NCBI RefSeq assembly: GCF_900115295.1
Contig: NZ_FOVZ01000001.1
Location: 1,054,001 to 1,118,000, forward strand
Direction: 5' to 3'
From: Sphingomonas sp. OK281
Lineage (GTDB): Bacteria; Pseudomonadota; Alphaproteobacteria; Sphingomonadales; Sphingomonadaceae
Length of the DNA stretch: 64,000 bases
A program made the position numbers and the translations under genes. This document shows positions 53,003 through 61,252 of the stretch, piece by piece. The notes below the pieces were generated by a model that was not told the origin of the DNA, did no database searches, and saw nothing but the letters and a program-made list of their open reading frames with translations. Numbering within the stretch: the first letter of the stretch is position 1; each line of letters begins with the position of its first letter.

Positions 53003-53611
53003 ATGACCCCGAACACCACGGCGCTGCTGCTGATCGAGTATCAGAACGACTTCGTGAACGAAGGCGGCGCGCAGCACGACGCCGTCGCCGCGGTGATGCG
53101 CGACACCGACATGCTGGCGCACAGCCGTGCGGTCGTGGCGGCGGCGCGTGCGCAGGGCGTGACGATCCTGCATGCGCCGATCAACTTCGCCGAAGGCTAT
53201 CCCGAGGTTCCGTCTGAGCCCTACGGGATACTCGCCGGCATCGTCGGCGCGAACGCCTTCCGCAAGGGCAGCTGGGGCGTCGAGATCGCCGCGGAGATGG
53301 CCCCGGTGGAGGGCGACATCGTCGTCGAAGGCAAGCGCGGCCTCGATTGCTTCGCCAGCACCAACCTCGATTTCATCCTGCGTCAGCGCGGCATCACCGG
53401 GCTTGCGATCGCCGGCTTCCTGACCAATTGCTGCGTCGAATCGACGATGCGCTCGGCGTATGAGCGCGGCTATCAGGTGGTGACGCTGACCGATTGTACC
53501 GCGACGCTGAGCGCGGAGGAGCAGGACGCCGCAGTCACCAAGAACTTCCCGATGTTCTCGCGGCCGATGACGCATGATGCGTTCCTCGCAAGTCTCAAGG
53601 TCACTTCGTGA
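53003..53611 (+). CDS. Isochorismatase-family cysteine hydrolase, 202 aa
   Basis: Cysteine hydrolase fold: LLLIEYQNDFVNEGG, then VVEGKRGLDCFASTNLDFIL (catalytic Lys) and GFLTNCCVESTMRSAYERGY (nucleophile Cys). The usual first Asp (IDxQNDF) is Glu12 here, a conservative change seen in some family members. It probably hydrolyses an amide or ester such as nicotinamide-like compounds; the substrate is unknown. It sits between the two large aldehyde-oxidoreductase subunits and its TGA overlaps the next GTG. Confidence 0.8.
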   Translation: MTPNTTALLLIEYQNDFVNEGGAQHDAVAAVMRDTDMLAHSRAVVAAARAQGVTILHAPINFAEGYPEVPSEPYGILAGIVGANAFRKGSWGVEIAAEMAPVEGDIVVEGKRGLDCFASTNLDFILRQRGITGLAIAGFLTNCCVESTMRSAYERGYQVVTLTDCTATLSAEEQDAAVTKNFPMFSRPMTHDAFLASLKVTS

Positions 53612-55815
53612 AATTCGACACCCCCGCCGGCGAGACGCCGATCGACCGTCTCACCGTCGTCGGCCGCGCGCATCCGCGGGTCGAGGGCAAGCTGAAGACT
53701 ACCGGCACCGCGCGCTACGCAGCCGAGCATGATGTCGGACCCGACCTTACCTATGGCTGGATCCTCGGCGCCGCGATCGCGAAGGGGCGCGTCGACCGGA
53801 TCGACGCGACGCGCGCGCTGGCCGCGCCGGGCGTCCGCGCCGTCGTCACCCACGAGAATGCCGGGCCGACCGGCACCGGCGAATTCTATGTCCAGCGCGT
53901 CCTCGCCGGGCCTCTCGTCGACCATTATCACCAGGCGGTCGCCGTCGTCGTTGCCGACACGTTCGAACAGGCACGCGCCGCCGCCGCGCTGATCCGCGTC
54001 GACTATGCCCGCGCACCCGGCCGCTTCGATCTCGCCGCGCAGAAGCCCTCCGCACCGCTCGCGCCGAAGGAAGCGTTCGGCGGCCCGCCGGAAACGATTG
54101 TCGGCAATTTCGACAAGGCCTTCGCGGATGCTGCGGTAAAGGTCGACCAGAACTACACCGTCCCCGATCAGGCACACGCCATGATGGAGCCGCACGCGAC
54201 GATCGCGCGCTGGGACGGCGAGCGGCTGACGTGCTGGACGTCGATTCAGCAGCTTGCTTGGGGTACCCGCGATCTCGGCCGGATTATCGGCATCCCTAAG
54301 GAGAATATCCGGCTGCTGTCGCCGTTCATCGGCGGCGGATTCGGTGGCAAGGGCACGACGCAGAGCGATCTCGCGCTGGCCGCGCTCGCCGCGCGCGTCG
54401 TGGGCCGCCCGGTCAAGCTCGTCCTGCAACGCCCGCTGATGTTCAACAACACGATCCACCGGCCCAAGACGTTCCAGCGTGTTCGGCTGGGCGCGGGCAA
54501 GGACGGGCGGCTGGTCGCGATCGGTCACGACAGCTGGTCGGGCAATCTGGCAGGCGGGCGAACCGAGGCTGCGACAATCCCGACGCGGCTGCTCTACCAC
54601 GGCGAGAACCGCCTGCTTCGCCGTTACCTCGCCACGCTCGACCTTGCCGAGGGCAATGCGATGCGCGCGCCCGGCGAGGCACCCGGCATGATGGCGCTCG
54701 AAATCGCGATGGACGAACTCGCCGAGAAACTCGGCATCGACCCGGTCGCGTTGCGCATCGCCAACGATACCCAGGTCGATCCCGAAAAGCCCGGCCGTCG
54801 CTTTTCGACGCGGCCGTTCATCGCCTGCCTGCGCACCGGCGCCGACCGGTTCGGCTGGAACGCCCGCCAGTCAAAGCCCGGCAGTCGCAGCGAAGGCCGC
54901 TGGCTGATCGGCATGGGCATGGCGAGTGCGATCCGCGGCGCACCGATCTCCAAGGCAGGCGCGCGTGTCCGGCTCGAACCCGATGGCCGCATCGTCGTCG
55001 AGACCGACATGACCGACATCGGCCAAGGCAGCTACACGATCGTCGCGCAGACCGCCGCCGAGATGATGGGCGTGCCGCTCGACCGCGTGACCGCCAAGCT
55101 CGGTGATTCCACCTTCCCAGAAACGCCCGGATCGGGCGGCCAGCAAGGCGCGGCGTCGGTGACCGCAGGCGTCTATGCGGCCTGCGCGAAGCTCCGCGAT
55201 CTCGTTGCGCAGAAGCTCGGCTTCAATACCGCGGATGTCGTCTTCGCGGACGGTCAGGTCCGCTCCGCCGGCGGGTCCGTGCGACTGACGGACGCAGCGC
55301 AGGACGGCGCGATCGTTGCCGAGGACGTCATGGACTATGGCGACCTCCAGGAGCGCTTTGCACAACAGACATTCGGCGCGCATTTCGCGGAGGTCGCGGT
55401 AGATCGGTATACCGGCGCCGTCCGCGTGCGGCGGATGCTGGCGGTCGTCGCGGCGGGGCGGATCATCAACCCGACGACCGCGCGCAGTCAGGTGATCGGC
55501 GGCATGACGATGGGCATCGGCGCTGCGCTGATGGAGGAGATGGCGGTCGACACGCGCTTCGGCCTGTTCGTCAACCACGACCTCGCGGGCTACGAGGTCC
55601 CCGTTCACGCCGACGTCCCGCATCTCGACGTCGCCTTCATCGACGAGGTCGACCCGACCATGTCGCCGCTGAAAGCCAAGGGCGTCGGCGAACTCGGCCT
55701 GTCGGGGGTCGCGCCCGCGATCGCCAACGCGGTCTACAACGCCACCGGGGTCCGCGTGCGCGAGTATCCGGTGACGCTCGAGAAACATATCGACGGGCTG
55801 CCTGACCTCGTCTGA
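53608..55815 (+). CDS. Aldehyde oxidoreductase molybdenum subunit (PaoC type), copy 2, 735 aa
   Basis: Paralogue of the gene at 50753-52960: the same length and order of motifs, for example [54 protein letters not shown] and catalytic Glu in [13 protein letters not shown]. Start GTG overlaps the hydrolase stop (GTGA). No second small or FAD subunit follows, so both large subunits may share one PaoAB pair. Differences in the substrate-facing loops are expected to change specificity. Confidence 0.88.
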   Translation: MKFDTPAGETPIDRLTVVGRAHPRVEGKLKTTGTARYAAEHDVGPDLTYGWILGAAIAKGRVDRIDATRALAAPGVRAVVTHENAGPTGTGEFYVQRVLAGPLVDHYHQAVAVVVADTFEQARAAAALIRVDYARAPGRFDLAAQKPSAPLAPKEAFGGPPETIVGNFDKAFADAAVKVDQNYTVPDQAHAMMEPHATIARWDGERLTCWTSIQQLAWGTRDLGRIIGIPKENIRLLSPFIGGGFGGKGTTQSDLALAALAARVVGRPVKLVLQRPLMFNNTIHRPKTFQRVRLGAGKDGRLVAIGHDSWSGNLAGGRTEAATIPTRLLYHGENRLLRRYLATLDLAEGNAMRAPGEAPGMMALEIAMDELAEKLGIDPVALRIANDTQVDPEKPGRRFSTRPFIACLRTGADRFGWNARQSKPGSRSEGRWLIGMGMASAIRGAPISKAGARVRLEPDGRIVVETDMTDIGQGSYTIVAQTAAEMMGVPLDRVTAKLGDSTFPETPGSGGQQGAASVTAGVYAACAKLRDLVAQKLGFNTADVVFADGQVRSAGGSVRLTDAAQDGAIVAEDVMDYGDLQERFAQQTFGAHFAEVAVDRYTGAVRVRRMLAVVAAGRIINPTTARSQVIGGMTMGIGAALMEEMAVDTRFGLFVNHDLAGYEVPVHADVPHLDVAFIDEVDPTMSPLKAKGVGELGLSGVAPAIANAVYNATGVRVREYPVTLEKHIDGLPDLV

Positions 55816-55835
55816 CACCTGAAAGGAATACGATC

Positions 55836-56240
55836 ATGGAACTCAAACGCGCAGGGTCGCAGCCGTCGCAAAAGGGCCCCGCCGACTGGTTCACCGGCAC
55901 GGTCCGCATCGATCCGCTTAACACCGCGAAGGACCCCGCCCGTCACAGCTGCGCGGCGGTAACCTTCGAACGGGGCGCGCGGACCAACTGGCATACCCAC
56001 CCGCTGGGCCAGACGTTGATCGTCACCGCCGGCTGCGGTTGGACGCAGTGCGAGGGCGAGGCGATCGTCGAGATCCGCCCCGGCGACGTGATCTGGTGCC
56101 CGCCCGGCCACAAGCATTGGCACGGCGCCACGTCGACCACGGCGATGACGCATATCGCGATCCAGGAGGCGCTGGACGGCAGCCCGGTCGACTGGCTGGA
56201 GCCGGTGACCGATGCGCAGTATCTGGGGTCGGCCGCATAG
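55836..56240 (+). CDS. Cupin-domain protein, 134 aa
   Basis: A single cupin barrel with metal motifs [16 protein letters not shown] and [17 protein letters not shown], resembling the small cupins annotated as carboxymuconolactone- or mandelonitrile-lyase-like. An enzymatic role on an aromatic or hydroxynitrile compound is possible but not shown. GAAAGGA precedes ATG 55836. Likely transcribed with the oxidoreductase genes. Confidence 0.8.
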   Translation: MELKRAGSQPSQKGPADWFTGTVRIDPLNTAKDPARHSCAAVTFERGARTNWHTHPLGQTLIVTAGCGWTQCEGEAIVEIRPGDVIWCPPGHKHWHGATSTTAMTHIAIQEALDGSPVDWLEPVTDAQYLGSAA

Positions 56241-56264
56241 GGCTCAGGGGATATCCAGCAGGAC

Positions 56265-57173
56265 ATGGTCACGAGCCGATCCGACTTCGCCGACTTCAGC
56301 TATTTCCTGGCGATCGCGAAGCACCGCAGCTTCCGCGTCGCCGGGCTGGAGCTCGGCGTCAGCGCGTCGGCGCTGAGCCATGCGCTCAAGGGGTTGGAGG
56401 GCCGGCTCGGCGTCCGGTTGCTCAACCGGACCAATCGCAGCGTGACGCTGACCGCCGCAGGCGAGGAACTGCGCGATGCGATCACGCAGCCCTTCTCGGC
56501 GATCGACCAGGCGGTCGAGGATCTCAACCGCTACCGCGATGCGCCGACCGGTCGCATCCGGCTGAACGTGGTCGTCGATGCGGCGACGCTGCTGCTTAGC
56601 CGCGTGGTGCCCGAATTCATCGATCGCTATCCGGACATCGACCTCGACATCGTCGCCACCGACCGCATGGTCGATATCGTCGGCGGTGGGTTCGACGCGG
56701 GCATCCGCCACGGCGGCACCGTTCCCGAGGACATGGTGGCGCAGCGTATCTCGGGCGATATCTGCTGGGTCGTCGCCGGCTCGCCCGCCTATCTCGACAG
56801 ATTCGGCGAACCCCGGCACCCCGACGACCTCCAGCAGCACCGTTGCCTCGGTGTCCGGCTGGGCGACGACCGGATCTACCGATGGGATTTCGAAGGACCC
56901 GACGGCGAATTCGCGGTCAGCGTACCCAGCAAGATCTACGTCAACGAAGGTCGCGCGATGCTGGGGCTGGCACTTGGCGGCGCCGGCCTGATGTACGGTC
57001 CCGAACCGTTGTTCGCGCCCTATTGCGCGCGCGGCGAACTGCGCACCGTGCTGCGCGACTGGGCGACGACGGAGCCCGGCTACCACGTCTATTACTCGAG
57101 CCGCCGACAGGTCCCCGCCGGTCTCCGCCTGCTCATCGACCTCATTCGGGAACTGCGCCCCCTGGGGCTGTGA
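56265..57173 (+). CDS. LysR-family transcriptional regulator, 302 aa
   Basis: Winged helix at the N-terminus (FSYFLAIAKHRSFRVAGLEL, LSHALKGLEGRLGVRLLNRT) and a LysR substrate-binding domain at ~90-300 (NVVVDAATLLLSRVVPEFID, GAGLMYGPEPLF). Follows the cupin gene by 24 bases, in the same direction, and may regulate the oxidoreductase cluster in response to an aldehyde or aromatic ligand. Convergent with cyoD. Confidence 0.88.
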   Translation: MVTSRSDFADFSYFLAIAKHRSFRVAGLELGVSASALSHALKGLEGRLGVRLLNRTNRSVTLTAAGEELRDAITQPFSAIDQAVEDLNRYRDAPTGRIRLNVVVDAATLLLSRVVPEFIDRYPDIDLDIVATDRMVDIVGGGFDAGIRHGGTVPEDMVAQRISGDICWVVAGSPAYLDRFGEPRHPDDLQQHRCLGVRLGDDRIYRWDFEGPDGEFAVSVPSKIYVNEGRAMLGLALGGAGLMYGPEPLFAPYCARGELRTVLRDWATTEPGYHVYYSSRRQVPAGLRLLIDLIRELRPLGL

Positions 57174-57203
57174 CCAAAACAGAGCAGACGCATCCGCCTG
57201 CCC

Positions 57204-57509
57204 TCACCCCATCATCCGATCGCGCAGGTTGAACAGGATCACGAGTGTTCCCGAGACCATCAGCGCAATGATCAGCGTGGAGAACAGGATCAATTGCAGG
57301 TCGTGCCGCGACGAGCGCTTGAGGCTGATATGGAGGAAACAGCGGAACTGCACCGCCATCTGGACGAGCCCCAGCGCCAGCACGGTGCCGAAGATCTCGC
57401 GCGCGCCGAATGACGGCCAACGGACCATCGCGAAGGCCGCCACGGTCAGCACGAGCGACAGGCCGTAGCCGACCGCATAGGTGCGCAGTTCGCGGGTCCG
57501 GTCGCTCAT
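57204..57509 (-). CDS. cyoD: Cytochrome o ubiquinol oxidase subunit IV, 101 aa
   Basis: Three hydrophobic helices (YAVGYGLSLVLTVAAFAMV; VLALGLVQMAVQFRCFLHI; LILFSTLIIALMVSGTLVIL) match CyoD, an assembly subunit of the bo3 oxidase. Last gene of the leftward cyoABCD operon, overlapping cyoC by four bases. Confidence 0.9.
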   Translation of the reverse strand: MSDRTRELRTYAVGYGLSLVLTVAAFAMVRWPSFGAREIFGTVLALGLVQMAVQFRCFLHISLKRSSRHDLQLILFSTLIIALMVSGTLVILFNLRDRMMG

Positions 57510-58132
57510 CCGATATTCCCTTGCAGATAGACGACCGAGAAGATCGCGATCCAGACGATGTCGAGCAGATGCCAGAACAACCCTAGCCGCAACAAGTTGA
57601 TCCTAACCCACGCGTCGAGGCCGTACGCGCAGACCTGGACGACCATCACGATCAGCCAGAAGCACGCGACCGCGACGTGCAGCCCGTGCAGCCCGACCAG
57701 CGCGAAGAACGACGACAGGAAGCCGCTGCGCATCGGATAGGCGCCGTGCGCGAACATCGTCGCGAAGTCGTTCGCTTCGAGCGCAAGGAAGACGAGCCCC
57801 AATCCCAGCGTCGCGCCGAGCCAGCCGAACAACACGCGGCGCGGTTCGTCGTACTTCATCGCGATCGTCGCGCGGCCGAACGTCGCGCTGCTCGTCAGCA
57901 GCAACAGCGTCTCGACGAACGCGGGCAGCAACTTGAACTCGGAGGCGGGCGTCGGGCCGCCGACGGTGCTGGCGAGCATCGTGCCGTAGGTCGCGAACAG
58001 CAGCGCGAAGATCACCGCGTCGCTCATCAGGAATATCCAGAAGCCGAAGATCGCGTTCTCCGCCTGGTCCTGCGTCAGGGCACCGGTGTCGCCGAGGTTG
58101 AGGCCGGCATGCGCCAGCTCGGGTTCGCTCAT
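57506..58132 (-). CDS. cyoC: Cytochrome o ubiquinol oxidase subunit III, 208 aa
   Basis: Five-helix haem-copper oxidase subunit III: FGFWIFLMSDAVIFALLFAT, LPAFVETLLLLTSSATFGRA and GLHGLHVAVACFWLIVMVVQ. The ATG at 58132 overlaps the cyoB stop (ATGA); a longer upstream frame is a shadow of cyoB. Confidence 0.93.
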   Translation of the reverse strand: MSEPELAHAGLNLGDTGALTQDQAENAIFGFWIFLMSDAVIFALLFATYGTMLASTVGGPTPASEFKLLPAFVETLLLLTSSATFGRATIAMKYDEPRRVLFGWLGATLGLGLVFLALEANDFATMFAHGAYPMRSGFLSSFFALVGLHGLHVAVACFWLIVMVVQVCAYGLDAWVRINLLRLGLFWHLLDIVWIAIFSVVYLQGNIG

Positions 58133-60228
58133 GCCACGATCTCCGCAAGGCCACGATTGACTGCCGCGGTCTCTAGCTGGCGCGGGATCGCGGGCGTGGC
58201 CCGGACGCGCGTGAGCCAGGCCTCGTGCTCGCGCGCGACTTCGGCGGCGGGAATGGTGCGATGCTGGTCGCGACCGAAGCTGCGCAGCACGACCGCCGCG
58301 ACGATCACCTGGAGCGCCACGATGGTCAGCCCCCATATCTCCCAGATCAGCCCGAACGCGGCGACCGCCGCGGCAAGCCCGATCACGACGCTGGTCGCGC
58401 TGCCCCGCGGCACGACTATGTCCTCGTAGGCTGGCGGCGAGGCGTAGGGATCGGGTTGCCCCTCGTCATGCTTGTGATCGTAGAACGGGTTGCGCCCGTC
58501 GATCAGCGGCAGCACCGCGAAATTATACTCGGGCGGCGGTGCGCTGACCGCCCATTCGAGCCCGCGGCCATCCCAAGGGTCGCCCGCCTCCACCTGCGTC
58601 TTGGCACGGTCGCGTATGCTCACCCACAACTGGATGCCGAGCGACGTCAGTGCCGCCAGCAGGACGAACGCACCGACGCCAGCGACGTACAGCCACGGCC
58701 GGAACGACGGTTCGAAGATCGCCTGCGTCCGCCGCGCCATCCCGCTCGCGCCGAGCACGTAGAGCGGGAAGAAGGCGAGGTAGAACCCGACCACCCAGCA
58801 GGTAAACGCAATCCGCCCCCAGCGCTCGTCGAGGCGGAACCCGAACGCCTTGGGGAACCAGTAATGATAGCCCGCCAGCATCCCGTAGAGCAGGCCCGGG
58901 ATCAGCATGTTGTGGAAATGCGCAACCAGAAACAGCGTGTTGTGGACGAGGTAATCGAGCGGCGGCATCGCCAGGATGATGCCGGTAAAGCCGCCCAGCA
59001 CGAACGTCATCATGAACGCGAGCGCGTAGAGCATCGGCACGGTGAAGCGCACTTCGCCGCGAAACATCGTCCAGATCCAGTCGTAGATCTTCACGCCGGT
59101 CGGCACGCCGATCGTCATCGTCGCGATCCCGAACGCCGCGTTGACGTTGGCCGACTGCCCCATCGTGAAGAAATGATGGACCCACACGGTGAAGCTCAGC
59201 ACCGCGATCGCCATCGTCGCAATTACCAGCGAGGCGTAGCCGTAGAGGTCCTTGGTCGAGAAGGTCGACACGACCTCCGAATACACGCCGAACGCGGGCA
59301 GGATCAGGATGTAGACCTCGGGATGACCGAACAGCCAGAACATGTTGGCATAGTTCATCATGTTGCCGCCAAGGTCGTTGGTGAAGAAATGGAACCCCAG
59401 ATAGCGGTCGAGCGCGAGCAACAGCGTGGCGACGGTCAACGGCGGCATCGCGAAGATCATCAGGATCGATGTGCACAGGCTGGTCCATGCGAACATCTGC
59501 ATCCGCATGAACCGCATGCCGGGCGCGCGCAGCTTGTAGACGGTGCAGGCGATGTTGATCCCCGCCATCGTCGAGCCGATCGACCCCAATGTCACCGCCC
59601 AGATCCAGTAGTCGACACCGACGCCGGGGCTGAATGCGCGCTCGGTATAGGGCGGGTAGCCGCTCCATCCGCCGGTCGAGAACTCGCCGACCACAAGGCT
59701 TGCCATCATCAGGCCGGCAGCGCCGATCGTCAGCCACAGCGCGATCGAATTGGCCCAGGGAAACGCCATGTCGCGCGCGCCGATCTGGAGCGGCAGGACA
59801 TAGTTGATCATCCCCGTCAGGAACGGCATCGCCATGAAGAAGATCATGATCGAGCCGTGCGTCGAGAATAGCTGGCCGAAATGATCGGGCGACAGGAAGC
59901 CGGGGTTCTCGATCGCGACCGCCTGTTGCATCCGCATCAGCACCGCCTCGACCAGCGCGCGCGACAGCATCACGAACGCGACGACGATATACGTGATGCC
60001 GATCTTCTTGTGGTCGAGGCTGGTGAGCCACTCGGTCCACAGATAGCGCCACTTGCCATAGCGCGTCAGCAGCGCCGCGACGACGACCGCGCCGACCACC
60101 ACCAGCGCCCCCGCGAACGCGCCGATGATCTCGCTGATCGTCGGGTTCTCCCATGCGCGCACGAACGGCAAATCCTGCCAGCCGAACCGGCCGAGCACCG
60201 CTGGCCAGAGGGGAACGGAAACGGTCAT
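58129..60228 (-). CDS. cyoB: Cytochrome o ubiquinol oxidase subunit I, 699 aa
   Basis: Catalytic haem-copper subunit. Haem/copper ligands are in FGHPEVYILILPAFG (Cu_B His, Glu and Tyr), VHHFFTMG (Cu_B His pair) and FLVAHFHNMLIPG (haem His pair). Fifteen helices. ATG 60228 starts MTVSVPLWPAVLGRFGWQ; upstream in-frame codons are not coding. Ends in a four-base overlap with cyoC. Confidence 0.95.
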   Translation of the reverse strand: MTVSVPLWPAVLGRFGWQDLPFVRAWENPTISEIIGAFAGALVVVGAVVVAALLTRYGKWRYLWTEWLTSLDHKKIGITYIVVAFVMLSRALVEAVLMRMQQAVAIENPGFLSPDHFGQLFSTHGSIMIFFMAMPFLTGMINYVLPLQIGARDMAFPWANSIALWLTIGAAGLMMASLVVGEFSTGGWSGYPPYTERAFSPGVGVDYWIWAVTLGSIGSTMAGINIACTVYKLRAPGMRFMRMQMFAWTSLCTSILMIFAMPPLTVATLLLALDRYLGFHFFTNDLGGNMMNYANMFWLFGHPEVYILILPAFGVYSEVVSTFSTKDLYGYASLVIATMAIAVLSFTVWVHHFFTMGQSANVNAAFGIATMTIGVPTGVKIYDWIWTMFRGEVRFTVPMLYALAFMMTFVLGGFTGIILAMPPLDYLVHNTLFLVAHFHNMLIPGLLYGMLAGYHYWFPKAFGFRLDERWGRIAFTCWVVGFYLAFFPLYVLGASGMARRTQAIFEPSFRPWLYVAGVGAFVLLAALTSLGIQLWVSIRDRAKTQVEAGDPWDGRGLEWAVSAPPPEYNFAVLPLIDGRNPFYDHKHDEGQPDPYASPPAYEDIVVPRGSATSVVIGLAAAVAAFGLIWEIWGLTIVALQVIVAAVVLRSFGRDQHRTIPAAEVAREHEAWLTRVRATPAIPRQLETAAVNRGLAEIVA

Positions 60229-61103
60229 CGAACGGCTTTCGGAGAAGAATGGGTCATGCCGCCGGTCGCGGCGACGACATGGTCGAAAAGGTGTGGCGTG
60301 ACATGCGCGAACTCGACGGGGTGCGTGATGATCGACCGCGCGGACAGCCGTCGCCAAGTTTGTGCGTCGAGCGTGCGCTTGCCGCTTCGTGCAGCCGCCG
60401 CCCAGCGGTCATAGTCGGCTGGCGACACCGCAACGACGTCGAACTTCTGATGCTGGAAGCCGGCGCCGTTATACTGCGTGTTCTCGCCGCGGAACCGTCC
60501 CGGCCGGTGCGCCTGGATGTTCAGATCGGTCGTCATGCCGCCCATCGCATAGATCTGCCCGGCGAGCTGCGGGATCAGCATCGACTGCATCACCGTGCCG
60601 CTGGTCAGCTTGATATGCACCGGGCGTCCGGCGGGAATGGTCAGACGATCGACTGCCGCGAAGCCGAGATCGGGATAGATGAACACCCATTTCCAATCGA
60701 GCGCGATCGCCTGCACCTCGACCGGCGCCGCACCTGGCAACCGCCGATACGGATCGTCGATCTGCGTCCAGTGCCACAGCAGCACGGCGAGCCCGATCAC
60801 AATTCCGGCAGGCGGAATCCAGATGAGTCCCTCGACGCACCACGAGAAATTCCACTTCGGCCGGTACGCATCGCTGCGGTTCGACAGCCGGTAATGCCAC
60901 GCGAACAGCGGCGTCAGTAGCAGCACCGGCCCCGCGACGAACAGCAGCACGATGGAGACGGTGACGAACAAGTCGCGTTCATGCCCGGCCACCGGCCCTT
61001 GCGGATTGAGGAACCCGTGCGACAACGCCGTGCAACCGCCCAGACCGACAAGAGTCGCGACTAGCGATAGACGCGATATCACTCGCTTGACCCGTCCGAC
61101 CAC
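60225..61103 (-). CDS. cyoA: Cytochrome o ubiquinol oxidase subunit II, 292 aa
   Basis: Lipoprotein signal ending LVGLGGC, two membrane helices, then a cupredoxin-like domain (ALDWKWVFIYPDLGFAAVD; SMLIPQLAGQIYAMGGMTTD) without the Cu_A ligands, as expected of a quinol rather than cytochrome c oxidase. Start is GTG with AGGGGGA upstream. First gene of cyoABCD. I saw no FNR box before it, consistent with an aerobic, lower-affinity oxidase. Confidence 0.92.
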   Translation of the reverse strand: MVGRVKRVISRLSLVATLVGLGGCTALSHGFLNPQGPVAGHERDLFVTVSIVLLFVAGPVLLLTPLFAWHYRLSNRSDAYRPKWNFSWCVEGLIWIPPAGIVIGLAVLLWHWTQIDDPYRRLPGAAPVEVQAIALDWKWVFIYPDLGFAAVDRLTIPAGRPVHIKLTSGTVMQSMLIPQLAGQIYAMGGMTTDLNIQAHRPGRFRGENTQYNGAGFQHQKFDVVAVSPADYDRWAAAARSGKRTLDAQTWRRLSARSIITHPVEFAHVTPHLFDHVVAATGGMTHSSPKAVR

Positions 61104-61166
61104 GTATCCCCCTAATTATCCCGTCCGCCATACTAAGCGGCGAGCGCGCTGACGTCTTTAACTTAC

Positions 61167-61206
61167 AGACGGTCCGCCACTGCCGATCGACAATGGCGGA
61201 CCGTCT
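61167..61206. terminator. Intrinsic terminator-like hairpin between gcd and cyoA
   Basis: AGACGGTCCGCCA (61167-61179) pairs perfectly with TGGCGGACCGTCT (61194-61206), 13 bp with a 14-base loop; TTTAA follows on the + strand. It would end the leftward glucose-dehydrogenase message just before the cyo promoter. Confidence 0.7.
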
Positions 61207-61252
61207 TTAACGCTGACCAAATGAGGAGCCCGCGCGACCGGCCCCACACCCA

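Noticed and set aside
50510..53575. 1021-codon leftward frame opposite paoC
   Set aside because: It mirrors the paoC codon pattern and has no recognisable domain; the rightward gene is certain.
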